Part shown: in pieces, positions 28,601 to 35,500 of the stretch
Layout: each line of letters starts with the position of its first letter
Numbering within the stretch: the stretch's first letter is position 1
Assembly (NCBI GenBank): GCA_964564305.1
Contig: CAZMAM010000002.1
Span: forward strand, 14,042-78,041
Length of the DNA stretch: 64,000 nucleotides
Source: RGIG1959 sp964564305
Lineage (GTDB): Bacteria; Bacillota; Clostridia; Oscillospirales; Acutalibacteraceae
Reading direction: 5' to 3'
Notes under the pieces: model-generated
Database searches by the model: none
Seen by the model: only the letters and a program-made list of their open reading frames with translations
Told to the model about the DNA's origin: nothing
Position numbers and translations under genes: made by a program

Positions 28601-29174
28601 GGAAAACAATGCGGCCAATCCGGGTACTTTAGAGTGCGATATTCAGATTCCAAACGGTATTGACCAAAATACCTCGGTTCCCGAGGGCGGCCTGACGTTG
28701 GCAAGGCTTCTCTTCACCGTAAAAGGGGATGTGCCTGCCGATTCACCGGTTTCAGATTTTACATTTACCGATAATATACAACCGACTTCGGCCTCATTAT
28801 CATCGGATTATTCCGCTTACGGCTGCTCGGTGTACTATTTCAAAGAAACCGAACCGCCTGCCGGTTACGATCCGGTGCCCGGTGTTTTCCGCGCGGTTGT
28901 GTTCAGCGACGGAAGTTACGATATCCGCTACCGCGCCGATGCCGACGCTCCGTGGGCAGAATCCGTTTCGGGCGTCTTTGAGCCGGGTACGGGCGAGTTT
29001 GGGGAATGGCAATACGCCGTGATTGATCCCGCATCATTGCGCCCGCCCTTTGTGGGCGGCACGGGCACGCATCTCCTGCGGCTTTCCGGGTGGCTGGCGC
29101 TGGCGGTTTGCGCCGCAGGGTGCGCCGTCATGGCCATTGCCGCGGCGGTTCGCGCAAAGAAACGCAAGGGTTAA
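22635..29174 (+). CDS. giant multidomain surface protein (fibro-slime, pilin-like and cohesin-like modules)
   Basis: A 2179-residue secreted, probably wall- or membrane-anchored protein. A signal peptide (1-38, hydrophobic core ALLLSLLVVFSLLAPL) ends near VSA. Residues about 1040-1110 match the fibro-slime domain (TFTGDDDLWVFIDG, DVGGAHS). Residues about 1686-1870 resemble a streptococcal pilin isopeptide domain. A SpaA-type fold begins at about 1877 (LAFQKLS..GSSFALYTD) and resumes at about 2065 (YYFKETEPPAGYDP). Between them, at about 1931-2044, lies a cohesin-like module (GDMLAVDLNI, GTFIYNADVLQFE). The C-terminus has PPFVGGTGT, a degenerate sortase motif, then a transmembrane helix and KKRKG. 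I chose ATG 22635 because it begins the signal peptide. Likely an adhesin; the ligand is unknown. Confidence 0.85.
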   Translation: MKHNIFLSTGHKAVALLLSLLVVFSLLAPLGGLFESVSAEGTNDTFYDNRDYYINVQALPKTYRDTELLSDPGQIEVRFTDDSGAVQWVSHLEALAVGTYTGADAGYILKIPAAQSAAGTKTASRMILRDLRYAAAGEGQPSRAVGNIRLIFKAENVDVLDLNNNVRFVDPAVTALNASGSPVAVGNVIEADGSTKLLKCTDASSSGVFYYLDIPKDDWQSAGVKAFRFSCEEYFPAGSDVPRAGRLATQSLGIAEYSGIIFYDGAIASNPHIYEITDDVLAGNAENTSGIAQYEVELAQGAKSGEAYQNYFVMKGEEGVTPSKYFFPEILDFSIRRKVWVYNEDWFGQDYIYATADLDDPLRQTVKLPADKDMNNTMGSEGWFVTQEGLGLPAGAKMVFHPIETEPNSGATGPTFVPFQGEQAEDGSKTVIPQITSVDEYTAVWAQNFTPAYDGNRYDESDSVHGTSDTVYYVSRNFADQWLQKSQFRVDYDFLVNDNNNNSGEDLYWVDATYYDFLSNSELPQDPDASTDDYLNTWMTGLPGANGESVNNYNDYYDSFDQFNFAVKSLAQAATDWRYPLYFGNYYLDFKQEFIDKFFIGDRSTNNADRFYSANNSNGLGNDGGEPASVEGDPDYDPDDPKYQYHRSVGGLVYPLQGYWWNGKEDNYLGVNQWIDRQYYATDGSTDGEFYYDDLKVGSAGNTLAPYFNYQWLSGQTENQESVYREYTASMEMYESNFTPEPQVTWGTGSFTVFKLKISDYFDTLVLGKDGRTNLSQQTRDATISLTDAINNCIIAYNYKNGWSGLIYSDGENHNNNENAIALYNAVIQKVGSSSAHTSGYYYVVICVFAQADQRDFNHGGYKSGFANDYPIDFINSNTGETCRMESGFSSSTKPVSVQVEQTANNGRKGWTVASKFPFRVEKDESLTYQEHGQEYPVMHYVFDSSSGDTVNFTYDEESKEPKAVNYYANEQTVHNMGFENFGYFNQEPGYFPFNNGEQDATGADTGKDSKGYNFGFATKIELKFRIPEGGYFTDAEGNRQPCTFTFTGDDDLWVFIDGFLALDVGGAHSQASGYIDFSVMAQNSKPTSFAQSPLGVFNGGGHWGDGDDDTFDNGAQRIYNISVNQSNPATVHTMTIYHMERGMGDSNLHIDFTALPANTDVRVEKEVATENLNPGLVSGVQSLQQTLQEANPEKDYDYRDPFLFNVSSSQNTVVLNSTEYLNEKFTRFDNLNGTSETQANVGGTMYYGPKEYLSTQSNSFWLKARQTADFVNGFNIGSNLTFGEIGKKEEGIITGHNPGMAFQSGLRYETYFRLIREGGKIINPFEETQKILLQAGGKENYENLKAINKQNGNLTDFEQALAQKEEGYQKFIEGESLQNTSVSFSVNYDDPNNPDPAHLVARELQYLNKVQTTDLLVSAEIVDPDHDYAVVDKNSRLFNFSLEIFVSTSYLSALFSDGDQTDTYTLSTWIPLALDATVFTYDEKGNPLSRNETKLSPKGEFSLSKYQKLLIHGLPVNLPYRITETRDSQYEPLGFFINNDYDTVTGAADVKTEAVNKYLIKKLYTPENGLYATNQTPDETMTKAGYSAMTEKVGTTSKFLPGQTDAYYLCPTHVVGINDNLDPQIPVLNPCYPTAENALTEQVATPEEAMQAFNGDETSARELPNTVKRANSIQFVHVYSPIPGVLQAQKTIDNEPLNDAKFDGKFTFRAQLLDAFINVDASERTGNDVNDVSALENYDQLQFADAGTDERGMVNFTGADFGTGTQGTDAYYLYGISEDTSPEENDPDYLYDPTLYYAIVHYSCQTDPETGQVTDESTTVSYYKVLDENHDTIEEYNPADEFILGEQKFPCCGELLVSGEEHTIPVFNNQTKPKETELAFQKLSPSKKSLPGSSFALYTDATCAEPALKEQISASDGAVTFEQVEYKRKTQVSPGDMLAVDLNITEPGSGAVTELSGTFIYNADVLQFEYALPGGNTGALAGAAVTAAENNAANPGTLECDIQIPNGIDQNTSVPEGGLTLARLLFTVKGDVPADSPVSDFTFTDNIQPTSASLSSDYSAYGCSVYYFKETEPPAGYDPVPGVFRAVVFSDGSYDIRYRADADAPWAESVSGVFEPGTGEFGEWQYAVIDPASLRPPFVGGTGTHLLRLSGWLALAVCAAGCAVMAIAAAVRAKKRKG

Positions 29175-29220
29175 ATGCAAAAGGGAACAGGGTTTCCATA
29201 ACTGCCTCCAAAATGTATTT

Positions 29221-29259
29221 AAAACAGGGCGCTGCTTCAATCGGGCGGCGCCTTGTTTT
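29221..29259 (+). terminator. terminator behind the surface protein
   Basis: The arms AAAACA..GGCGC and GGCGCC..TGTTTT form a long, slightly imperfect stem ending in TTGTTTTC. It lies 46 bp after the surface-protein stop. Confidence 0.75.
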
Positions 29260-29290
29260 CGGATACGGCAAAGCCAAAAGACTGCGCGGC

Positions 29291-29322
29291 AAAAAAAGCA
29301 GGGCAAATGCTGCCCTGCTTTT
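29291..29322 (-). terminator. terminator of the calcium-loop gene unit
   Basis: On the minus strand, GCAGGGCA/TGCCCTGC forms a perfect stem followed by seven T. It closes the leftward unit 29389-30498. A further AACGGCCGG/CCGGCCGTT repeat lies at about 29340-29385. Confidence 0.8.
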
Positions 29323-29388
29323 CGTTTGCATATAGCGCCGAAACGGCCGGCCTTGGCCTATCTTCTTTGGCTTTCCGGCCGTTATGGC

Positions 29389-29847
29389 TTACTGTTCTTT
29401 ACATTTTTCCTCGGTTTCAAAAACGCGGTAGGCTTCTTCAATATCGCTTTCGAGTTCTTGCAGCGCCGAGAGCACATCGTCCGCGGCGAGACAGGCGGCA
29501 GAAAGGATATCGTCCGCCTTGGCGGCGGCGGTCAGCAGCCGTTCCTCCACCGCCCTGCCGAAGAAAGCCTGAACCGGCATATCTTCTCCGTCCTCGTAAA
29601 ACGAAACCTCGTCCGGTACGCCGTTGTTGTCGTTATCCGCCAGATACAGGTTAAATTCGCCGTTTCCCGTGAGATCAACGGCAAATGCGTTGATTTCTCC
29701 GGTCCCGTTGATATCCAAAAGCCCGATATCCGGAATTTTGTCCCCGTCCAAATCCAGCAGGATTTCGTTTCTGCCGCTGCGCACCATCAGGGCGCTCAGT
29801 TCTTTGTCTTTCTTCATCGCGCTTTTGATTTTTCGTAAACTGCCCAT
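29389..29847 (-). CDS. small protein with four tandem calcium-loop-like repeats
   Basis: A 152-residue protein with no signal peptide. Residues about 32-77 contain four consecutive acidic loops: DLDGDKIPD, DINGTGEIN, DLTGNGEFN and DNDNNGVPD. The DxDxDG spacing resembles EF-hand, dockerin or thrombospondin type 3 calcium loops. The C-terminal half (about 95-152) is a helical, Ala- and Glu-rich segment likely to form a coiled coil. The start has AGGAGG 8 bp upstream and lies 3 bp after the DUF1269-like gene, so the two are one operon. I do not recognise a named family. A cytoplasmic calcium-binding or structural role is only a guess. Confidence 0.75.
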   Translation of the reverse strand: MGSLRKIKSAMKKDKELSALMVRSGRNEILLDLDGDKIPDIGLLDINGTGEINAFAVDLTGNGEFNLYLADNDNNGVPDEVSFYEDGEDMPVQAFFGRAVEERLLTAAAKADDILSAACLAADDVLSALQELESDIEEAYRVFETEEKCKEQ

Positions 29848-29850
29848 GGG

Positions 29851-30498
29851 TTATTCCTCCTCTTTCTTGTCCTCATTTTTTTTGGTCTTTAATCCGGCAA
29901 AACCGGCGCGAATCCTCGCGCGGTTTTCCTCCATTTTCTGCTTGCGTTCGGCGGAGCGCTCCTCATGCATCTTGCGCTTGGCTTCTTTCGCCAATTCCTG
30001 CTGAACGCGGATGCCCTCGTCTACTTCGTCTTGAACCCACGCGGTGTCCCGGCGCAAAAGGGTTACCGAAAACGCGTCGAAGGCGGAATCCAGCGAAAAC
30101 GCCGGTTCTTCCTGTGCCAGCAGCAGCATGGCGGTTTCGCCCTCCGCCAATTTCGCGCCAACGGTTTCCAGCAGCGTGGCGTTGCGATTGATATCCGAGG
30201 AATCCTTGGCGCCGCCGATGAGCTGACCGGTCACGCTTCCGATGAGCACGCCGAGCGGCCCGCCCAGCAGCCCGATAAACGCGCCGATTAATGTGCCGGT
30301 CATGGTGTCGTCCGTGCTGTCCACACCGCTGGACAGTGTATCCAGCACATCCACGGTGTTGCTGCCCTTTTTCACCAAAGCGCCCTGAAGCACCGTGTAC
30401 GTGTCGGTGATGGGGCGTTGCTTCATTTGGGTAAACGCTTGGTATCCTTCGCTTTCCACATCAAAGATGACGGTGAGAATAATCGCGTTGTTTTCCAC
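29851..30498 (-). CDS. DUF1269-like protein with glycine-zipper segment
   Basis: A 215-residue protein resembling DUF1269. It has an N-terminal beta segment (ILTVIFDVESEGYQAF), a central glycine-rich stretch with two short hydrophobic hairpins (GTLIGAFIGLLGGPLGVLIG, about 92-111), and then ETVGAKLAEGETAMLLLAQE, the usual end of the family domain. A charged, Arg- and Lys-rich coiled-coil tail from about 160 to 215 is extra. The GTG start at 30498 has GGGAGG 7 bp upstream; the ATG 25 codons earlier overlaps the promoter. DUF1269 proteins are described as membrane proteins of unknown function. It shares an operon with the calcium-loop protein. Confidence 0.75.
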   Translation of the reverse strand: MENNAIILTVIFDVESEGYQAFTQMKQRPITDTYTVLQGALVKKGSNTVDVLDTLSSGVDSTDDTMTGTLIGAFIGLLGGPLGVLIGSVTGQLIGGAKDSSDINRNATLLETVGAKLAEGETAMLLLAQEEPAFSLDSAFDAFSVTLLRRDTAWVQDEVDEGIRVQQELAKEAKRKMHEERSAERKQKMEENRARIRAGFAGLKTKKNEDKKEEE

Positions 30499-30544
30499 TT
30501 TTCTGCCTCCCGTTATTGGTATTGGTGTGTCCGCTCGAATAAAT

Positions 30545-30573
30545 ATTGTACGGGAAATCGCTCGGCTTGTCAA
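30545..30573 (-). promoter_or_regulatory. promoter of the DUF1269-calcium-loop operon
   Basis: On the minus strand, TTGACA (30568-30573), a 17-bp spacer and TACAAT (30545-30550). It is among the strongest promoters in the window by consensus match. The leader is about 40 nt. Confidence 0.85.
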
Positions 30574-30607
30574 GGCGACGATTTTGCGATTGTTGCGGCG
30601 TGCATAC

Positions 30608-31972
30608 TCAGCGCTCGTCTATCGGGACATAGGGTTTGCGCTCGCACACATTTTGATACGCGGGGCGGATGATTTTTCCGGCGTTGATGAGTTCTTCAAT
30701 GCGGTGCGCGCTCCAGCCGGCGATGCGGGCGATGGCAAAAATGGGGGTGTACAGTTCTTCGGGGAGACCCAGCATCCGGTACACAAATCCGCTGTAAAAA
30801 TCCACATTCGCGCTGACGCCTTTGTACATTTTGCGTTCCTGTGCGATAATCTTCGGGGCCAGTTCTTCCACCGCGGAATACAGGGCGTATTCTTTTTGCA
30901 TACCCTTTTCTTCCGAGAGCTTTCCGACAAAATGCCGCAATACTCTGGCGCGCGGATCGGAGAGCGAATATACCGCATGACCCATGCCGTAGATAAGCCC
31001 CGCTTTATCGAAGGCCTCTTTGTGCAGCAGCGCGCGCAGGTAGGCGGAAATTTCTTCGGTATCTGTCCAGTCGCGGATGTTTTCTTTCATGTCGTCGAAC
31101 ATCTGCACCACTTTGATGTTCGCTCCGCCGTGTTTGGGTCCCTTTAATGAACCTAAGGAGGCCGCGACGACCGAATAGGTATCGGTGCCGGAGGAGGACA
31201 CCACATGGGTGGTGAAGGTGGAGTTGTTGCCTCCGCCGTGTTCCGCGTGCAAAACCAGCGCGATATCCAAAATGCGCGCTTCCAAAGGCGTGTATCGGCT
31301 GTCGTGCCGCAGAATGTGCAGAATATTTTCCGCTGTGGAAAGGTTCGGCAGAGGGTTGTGGATAATCAGGCTTTGCCCCAGCTGGTAATGGGTGTACGCG
31401 TGGTAAGCGTAAACCGACAGCATCGGAAAGAGCGCGATAAGCTGCAGCGATTGCCGCATCACGTTTTCAACGGATATATCGTTGGCGTTGTCGTCGTATC
31501 CGTACAGTGTCAGCACGCACCGTGCCAGCATATTCATAATGTCGCCGCACGGAGCTTTCAAAATGACGTCGCGCACGAAGTTGGAAGGGAGGGTGCGGTA
31601 ATCGGCGAGCGTTTTCCGGAAATCCGCCAGCTGTTCTTTGGTGGGCAAATGCCCGCACAGCAGCAAAAAGACCGTTTCCTCAAAACCCGGCGTACCGCTT
31701 TTGATAAAACCGTCCACCAGTTCCTCAATGTCGATGCCGCGGTAAAACAGCTTGCCGTCGCAGGCGACCGTTTTCCCGTCTACTACTTGGTTGGACTGGA
31801 TTTCGGAAATTTCGGTGAGGCCCGTTAACACACCTTTGCCGTTGATGTCGCGCAGCCCGCGATTGACCTGATAAGTTTGGTACCATTTCGGGTCGATGTG
31901 GCTGTGCGCCAGACAGTCGGCGCTCAAATCACGAACGGCTGGAGTGATATCGGAATAATTGGGGTTGCCCAT
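30608..31972 (-). CDS. gltA: citrate synthase
   Basis: Condenses oxaloacetate and acetyl-CoA to citrate. The 454-residue protein carries the catalytic histidine segments HAEHGGGNNSTF and GPKHGGAN and the aspartate in VDFYSG, in the order of the citrate synthase family. It has an N-terminal extension before FYRGIDIEEL. No aconitase or isocitrate dehydrogenase lies nearby, so it may serve glutamate synthesis in a partial TCA cycle. 2-Methylcitrate synthase activity cannot be excluded. The ATG is 13 bp after AAAGG. An operator-like repeat sits in its promoter. Confidence 0.93.
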   Translation of the reverse strand: MGNPNYSDITPAVRDLSADCLAHSHIDPKWYQTYQVNRGLRDINGKGVLTGLTEISEIQSNQVVDGKTVACDGKLFYRGIDIEELVDGFIKSGTPGFEETVFLLLCGHLPTKEQLADFRKTLADYRTLPSNFVRDVILKAPCGDIMNMLARCVLTLYGYDDNANDISVENVMRQSLQLIALFPMLSVYAYHAYTHYQLGQSLIIHNPLPNLSTAENILHILRHDSRYTPLEARILDIALVLHAEHGGGNNSTFTTHVVSSSGTDTYSVVAASLGSLKGPKHGGANIKVVQMFDDMKENIRDWTDTEEISAYLRALLHKEAFDKAGLIYGMGHAVYSLSDPRARVLRHFVGKLSEEKGMQKEYALYSAVEELAPKIIAQERKMYKGVSANVDFYSGFVYRMLGLPEELYTPIFAIARIAGWSAHRIEELINAGKIIRPAYQNVCERKPYVPIDER

Positions 31973-31990
31973 CGCGCATCACGCATCCTT

Positions 31991-32040
31991 TCATCGGGTG
32001 ATTTATTCTGTCTCTTATTGTACCATAAATCACCCGATGA
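31991..32040. promoter_or_regulatory. 16-bp perfect inverted repeat over the citrate synthase promoter
   Basis: The arms TCATCGGGTGATTTAT (31991-32006) and ATAAATCACCCGATGA (32025-32040) are exact complements, 18 bp apart. One arm fills the promoter spacer and the other lies in the first transcribed bases. Since the first arm is not transcribed, this must act as DNA, most likely a repressor or activator site. Confidence 0.75.
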
Positions 32041-32045
32041 TTCAA
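32017..32045 (-). promoter_or_regulatory. citrate synthase promoter
   Basis: On the minus strand, TTGAAT (32040-32045), a 17-bp spacer and TACAAT (32017-32022). The spacer coincides with one arm of the inverted repeat 31991-32040. Confidence 0.85.
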
Positions 32046-32200
32046 TAGTAAAACCCGTTTGCGCCCGATTTCGCGCTTTACGCGATAAAAAAGTCAAATG
32101 CGCTTTGCCCGGAGGGGAGAAAAGGATTTTTTTGAAGTTTTTGCCCGCGCCCAAGGTTATTCGCGGAAAGCGAAAATCCGCTCTTTTTGTGCCCGGGCGC

Positions 32201-32230
32201 TTGACAAACCGGCAGAAACTGTGGTATTCT
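32201..32230 (+). promoter_or_regulatory. promoter of the probable non-coding RNA
   Basis: TTGACA (32201-32206), an 18-bp spacer and TATTCT (32225-32230), pointing right. The next annotated gene (32552) is on the opposite strand, so this promoter serves no visible coding gene. Confidence 0.7.
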
Positions 32231-32236
32231 TATGGC

Positions 32237-32451
32237 GATGTCCGGAAAATGAATCCGTGCGCGCTTTTGCCGAAAGCGCTGTGCGGTTCATATATAGGAC
32301 GCACGGTCTTTTGGGCAAGAGCGGTGTGAAAGCAGGCAAAAACGATTCCTACAAAATTGTGGTCAGCGCACCGCTTCGGTCAAAAAGGCGGTTCGTCCGA
32401 TATGTTTGTTAATCCCCGCCGTATTACGCGGCGGGGATTCTTCTATTTTTT
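32237..32451 (+). ncRNA. candidate structured small RNA of about 214 nt
   Basis: A self-contained transcription unit running from the promoter at 32201 to a strong terminator at 32411. Inside are nested complementary pieces. CCGTGCG (about 32254) pairs with CGCACGG (about 32299) and encloses a GCGCTTT/AAAGCGC hairpin. GGTGTG pairs with CGCACC further on, and a small ACCG/CGGT hairpin follows. The only short frame inside (26 codons from about 32250) lacks a ribosome site. 6S RNA is possible by size, but I could not build its long-hairpin fold, and SRP RNA motifs are absent. Identity is unknown. Confidence 0.5.
32411..32451 (+). terminator. terminator of the candidate small RNA
   Basis: A perfect 10-bp stem, AATCCCCGCC (32411-32420) with GGCGGGGATT (32430-32439), followed by CTTCTATTTTTT. 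Confidence 0.9.
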
Positions 32452-32551
32452 ATTAATTTTGTAAATTTGCGGCGGCAAACGGGCATCGGACGGCATAAGC
32501 GCGAACGGCCCGGTGCGCAGAGAGTGGCTTACTGCCGTAAAAGCGAGCAGA

Positions 32552-35500
32552 TTAATTCCCGCTTATCAGCGTGTACAAAACCAAAACATCCGTTAAATCC
32601 ACGATATCGTTCCAATCGGTATCGATTGAGCGAACCGAAACGGGCAACGCCTGTTCGCCCGCCACAGCGCGGAAAATGGGGAGCAACTCCGACACATTGG
32701 CGTTTTTCCACTTTTCTTCGCCCGAAGGGAGCCATTCGGTATGGGTATCACCGCATACCGGGCAGGTGCGCACGGATTGACCGGATGAATAGAAATCGGA
32801 AGATTCAATGATCATGGCGTCTTGGCCCCACGTGTGCTCGGATGCCGCTTTGCGGTTTGCGTTCTCGCCCAATGAAGAGAAGAAATTCACGGTATAATCG
32901 GCGCAAAACAGCCCGTCTTTCACGGTGACGCGGAAGGTTTGCCCGTCAAACGAGCTGCCCGCGTTTCCGGGGCGGAAGATTACGCACCCCGATTGCCCGT
33001 ATCCGCCGTTGTCGATGAAGAAATCGCCGTTGGAACCGCTTTTGCCGAAGCGCCAGGTGGCGTTGTCGGAAAGTCTGGTTAAAGTCACGGTGGTGTTTTC
33101 GGAAAACGGGGTGTCTTTGGAAAAACTCCACGCCTGCCCGGTGTAGAACAGATCGGAAGGTGTATTGGCGGCGGGCCATGCCACACGGTACGCGTCTGCG
33201 TCCGCATCGTAACCGCTGTCAAAAGCGTACAGTGCGGCGAATCCGCCGGCGCTTCCCATGCCTGTTTCTTTCATGTCGGGATTTAAGCACCATCTTCGGT
33301 GACCGACAACGTCGATATTGCTGTCGTCGCTGTCATCCATATATAAATCCACGCTGTAAGCGAGGGAAAGCTCACCCCAGCCTGCCCCTGCCAGATTGCT
33401 TGAGGAGCAGCCCGCGCTTCCCTGTTGATACAGGCTTTCGGGCATATCGGCGGGCTTATCCTGAACATGCGCCAGCATGTTGTTTGCGGCACACAGCATA
33501 GACGCTGCCTGCGCCAGTTCGTTGTACGCTTCATTGAGGGTGACTTCGTCCAGCCCCGCGATATAGCGGTAAATATTCAACGCGTTTAAACCGTCCCGCA
33601 AAAAGGCGGCGTTGAGTTTTCCGGGAGAATACTTTCCGCCGGAGTATTCGGGGGCTTTATCGTAAATCACGGTAGCGGTATCGGTGGGATGATTCTTGAT
33701 GTACTGTGCGATTTCCGCCCGGCTTCTGGGCTGAATGTGATTGTTCAGAAACAGTCCGTTGTAGGCGTTTTCTCCAGCCTTGAGGGCGAATGTGCCCAGG
33801 CGGCCGGAAAGAAGCCGAACGGAGCCGGGAAATTGCACCGTATGTGCCTGCTTGATATTGTTGTAAAAAATATCAACCGCCAAATCGGCAAATTTGTCGG
33901 GTACCGGCAACTGCACCGTGACCGATCCGGCCGGTTCAATATTTTTGCCCGAAGAAGTCAGTGAAACCGAATAAGTGATTCCAGTAGGTGTTTGGCTGAT
34001 GGCGGAAACACGAAGAACGGCACCGCTTGGCAAAGCCCCGGGCTCGTTGGCTTTCACAACGGATCCGGTTGCCGTATCTTTGTATTCCGTAAGCGGGGTA
34101 ACCGGCAACCCGTTTTCCGCGGCATAATTCTGGGCATAGGAATTTTGGTGCACATAAACCGTTTTCAGTTTTCCGCAGTTAGCCAATACGGACGAATCGA
34201 TTTCGGTAATGCTTTCGGGCAATGTAATTTCCGAGAGATTTTCGCAGCGGGAAAACGCGCCGTATCCTATGCCGGTGACGGTCGGAGGCAGGATAAGTGC
34301 CTTGAGCGATGAGCAATCGGTAAAGGCATCGCTGCCGATTTTGGCGATGCCCTCGGGTAGGTGCACGGCGGTGAGGTGTTTACAATGCGCGAACGCGCCC
34401 GGCCCTATGTTCAATACGCTTGCCGCAACGGTAACCTCGGAGGTTTTGCCGCAGGGAAACCAAACGAGCGTCTTTGCGTTTTTGGAAAAGAGCACGCCGT
34501 CAACGTCCCGGTATGCCGGGTTATTCGCATCCGCCCGAACGGTTGTGAATGCCGGACAGTCGCCGAAAGCGCGGTTGAGGTTCTCCGGATACACACGGGT
34601 AACCGAGGCGGGAAGAATAACGGTAGTCAGAGCGGGGCAGTCGGTAAAACAGGTGTCGTATGTGAATAAACCGTCGCTGAGGGTAACGGTTTGCAAAGCC
34701 GTGCAATGGCGAAATGCCTCATATTCGACATAGGTGACGGATTCCGAAAAGATGACGTCGGTAAGCTGCTCGCAATCGGCAAACGCTTCGTACGCAATGG
34801 TGTGTATGCCGTTTGGCACGGTATATTTTCCCGCTTTGCCAAAGGGGCAGAACATCAATGTTCCGCGGTCTGCGGAAATCAGCACGCCGTCGATATCCCG
34901 GTATTTCGTATTGCCGGCGTTTACATGAAACGCCTGAAGCGCCGTGCAGCCGGTAAAGATTCCGTTTTGGATATCGGTAAGCGATGCGGGAATGGTCACG
35001 TCGGTAAGCCGGGTACATCCTTCAAATGCGCCCCATGCGATTTCGGTCAGGCCCTGCGGCAGAATAATCGAGGGCAGGGAAGAGCAGCCCGAGAATGCGT
35101 TCCACCCGATTCGGGTCATGCCGTCCGGCAGTGTGACGGAAGTCAGCGATGAGCAGTTTGCGAATACATTTTCACTAATCTCGGTCAAGCCTTGCGGCAG
35201 AATAATCGAGGGCAGGGAAGAGCATTCCGAGAACGCGCTGTAGCCTATTTCGGTGATGCTTTCGGGAAGAGTGACCGAAATCAGAGACGAACAGGTTTCA
35301 AAAGCACCGTCGGCTATTGTTTGAACGGTCGGCGGAATTTGCACTGAAGTGAGAAAAGCGCGCCCGGAAAAGGCATATGCCCCGATTCCCGCTACCGTGT
35401 GCCCGTCCAGCGTTTCCGGGACGGCAAGATCCGCTGTATTCCCAAGGTAATCGGTTATGATAACGGTATCGTCTTCCTGTATTTCGTATACATATTCTCC

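Noticed and set aside
32098..32412. A 104-codon frame over the small-RNA region
   Set aside because: It starts upstream of the promoter, has no ribosome site and ends in the terminator. The interval is better explained as a non-coding transcript.
32237..32451. Signal recognition particle RNA or tmRNA
   Set aside because: The SRP domain IV core and the tmRNA tRNA-like ends are absent.
34200..35350. Regular repeated DNA that might be taken for a CRISPR or satellite array
   Set aside because: The repeats are the codons of LRR units in the surface protein, in frame and diverged. No CRISPR array was seen anywhere in the window.
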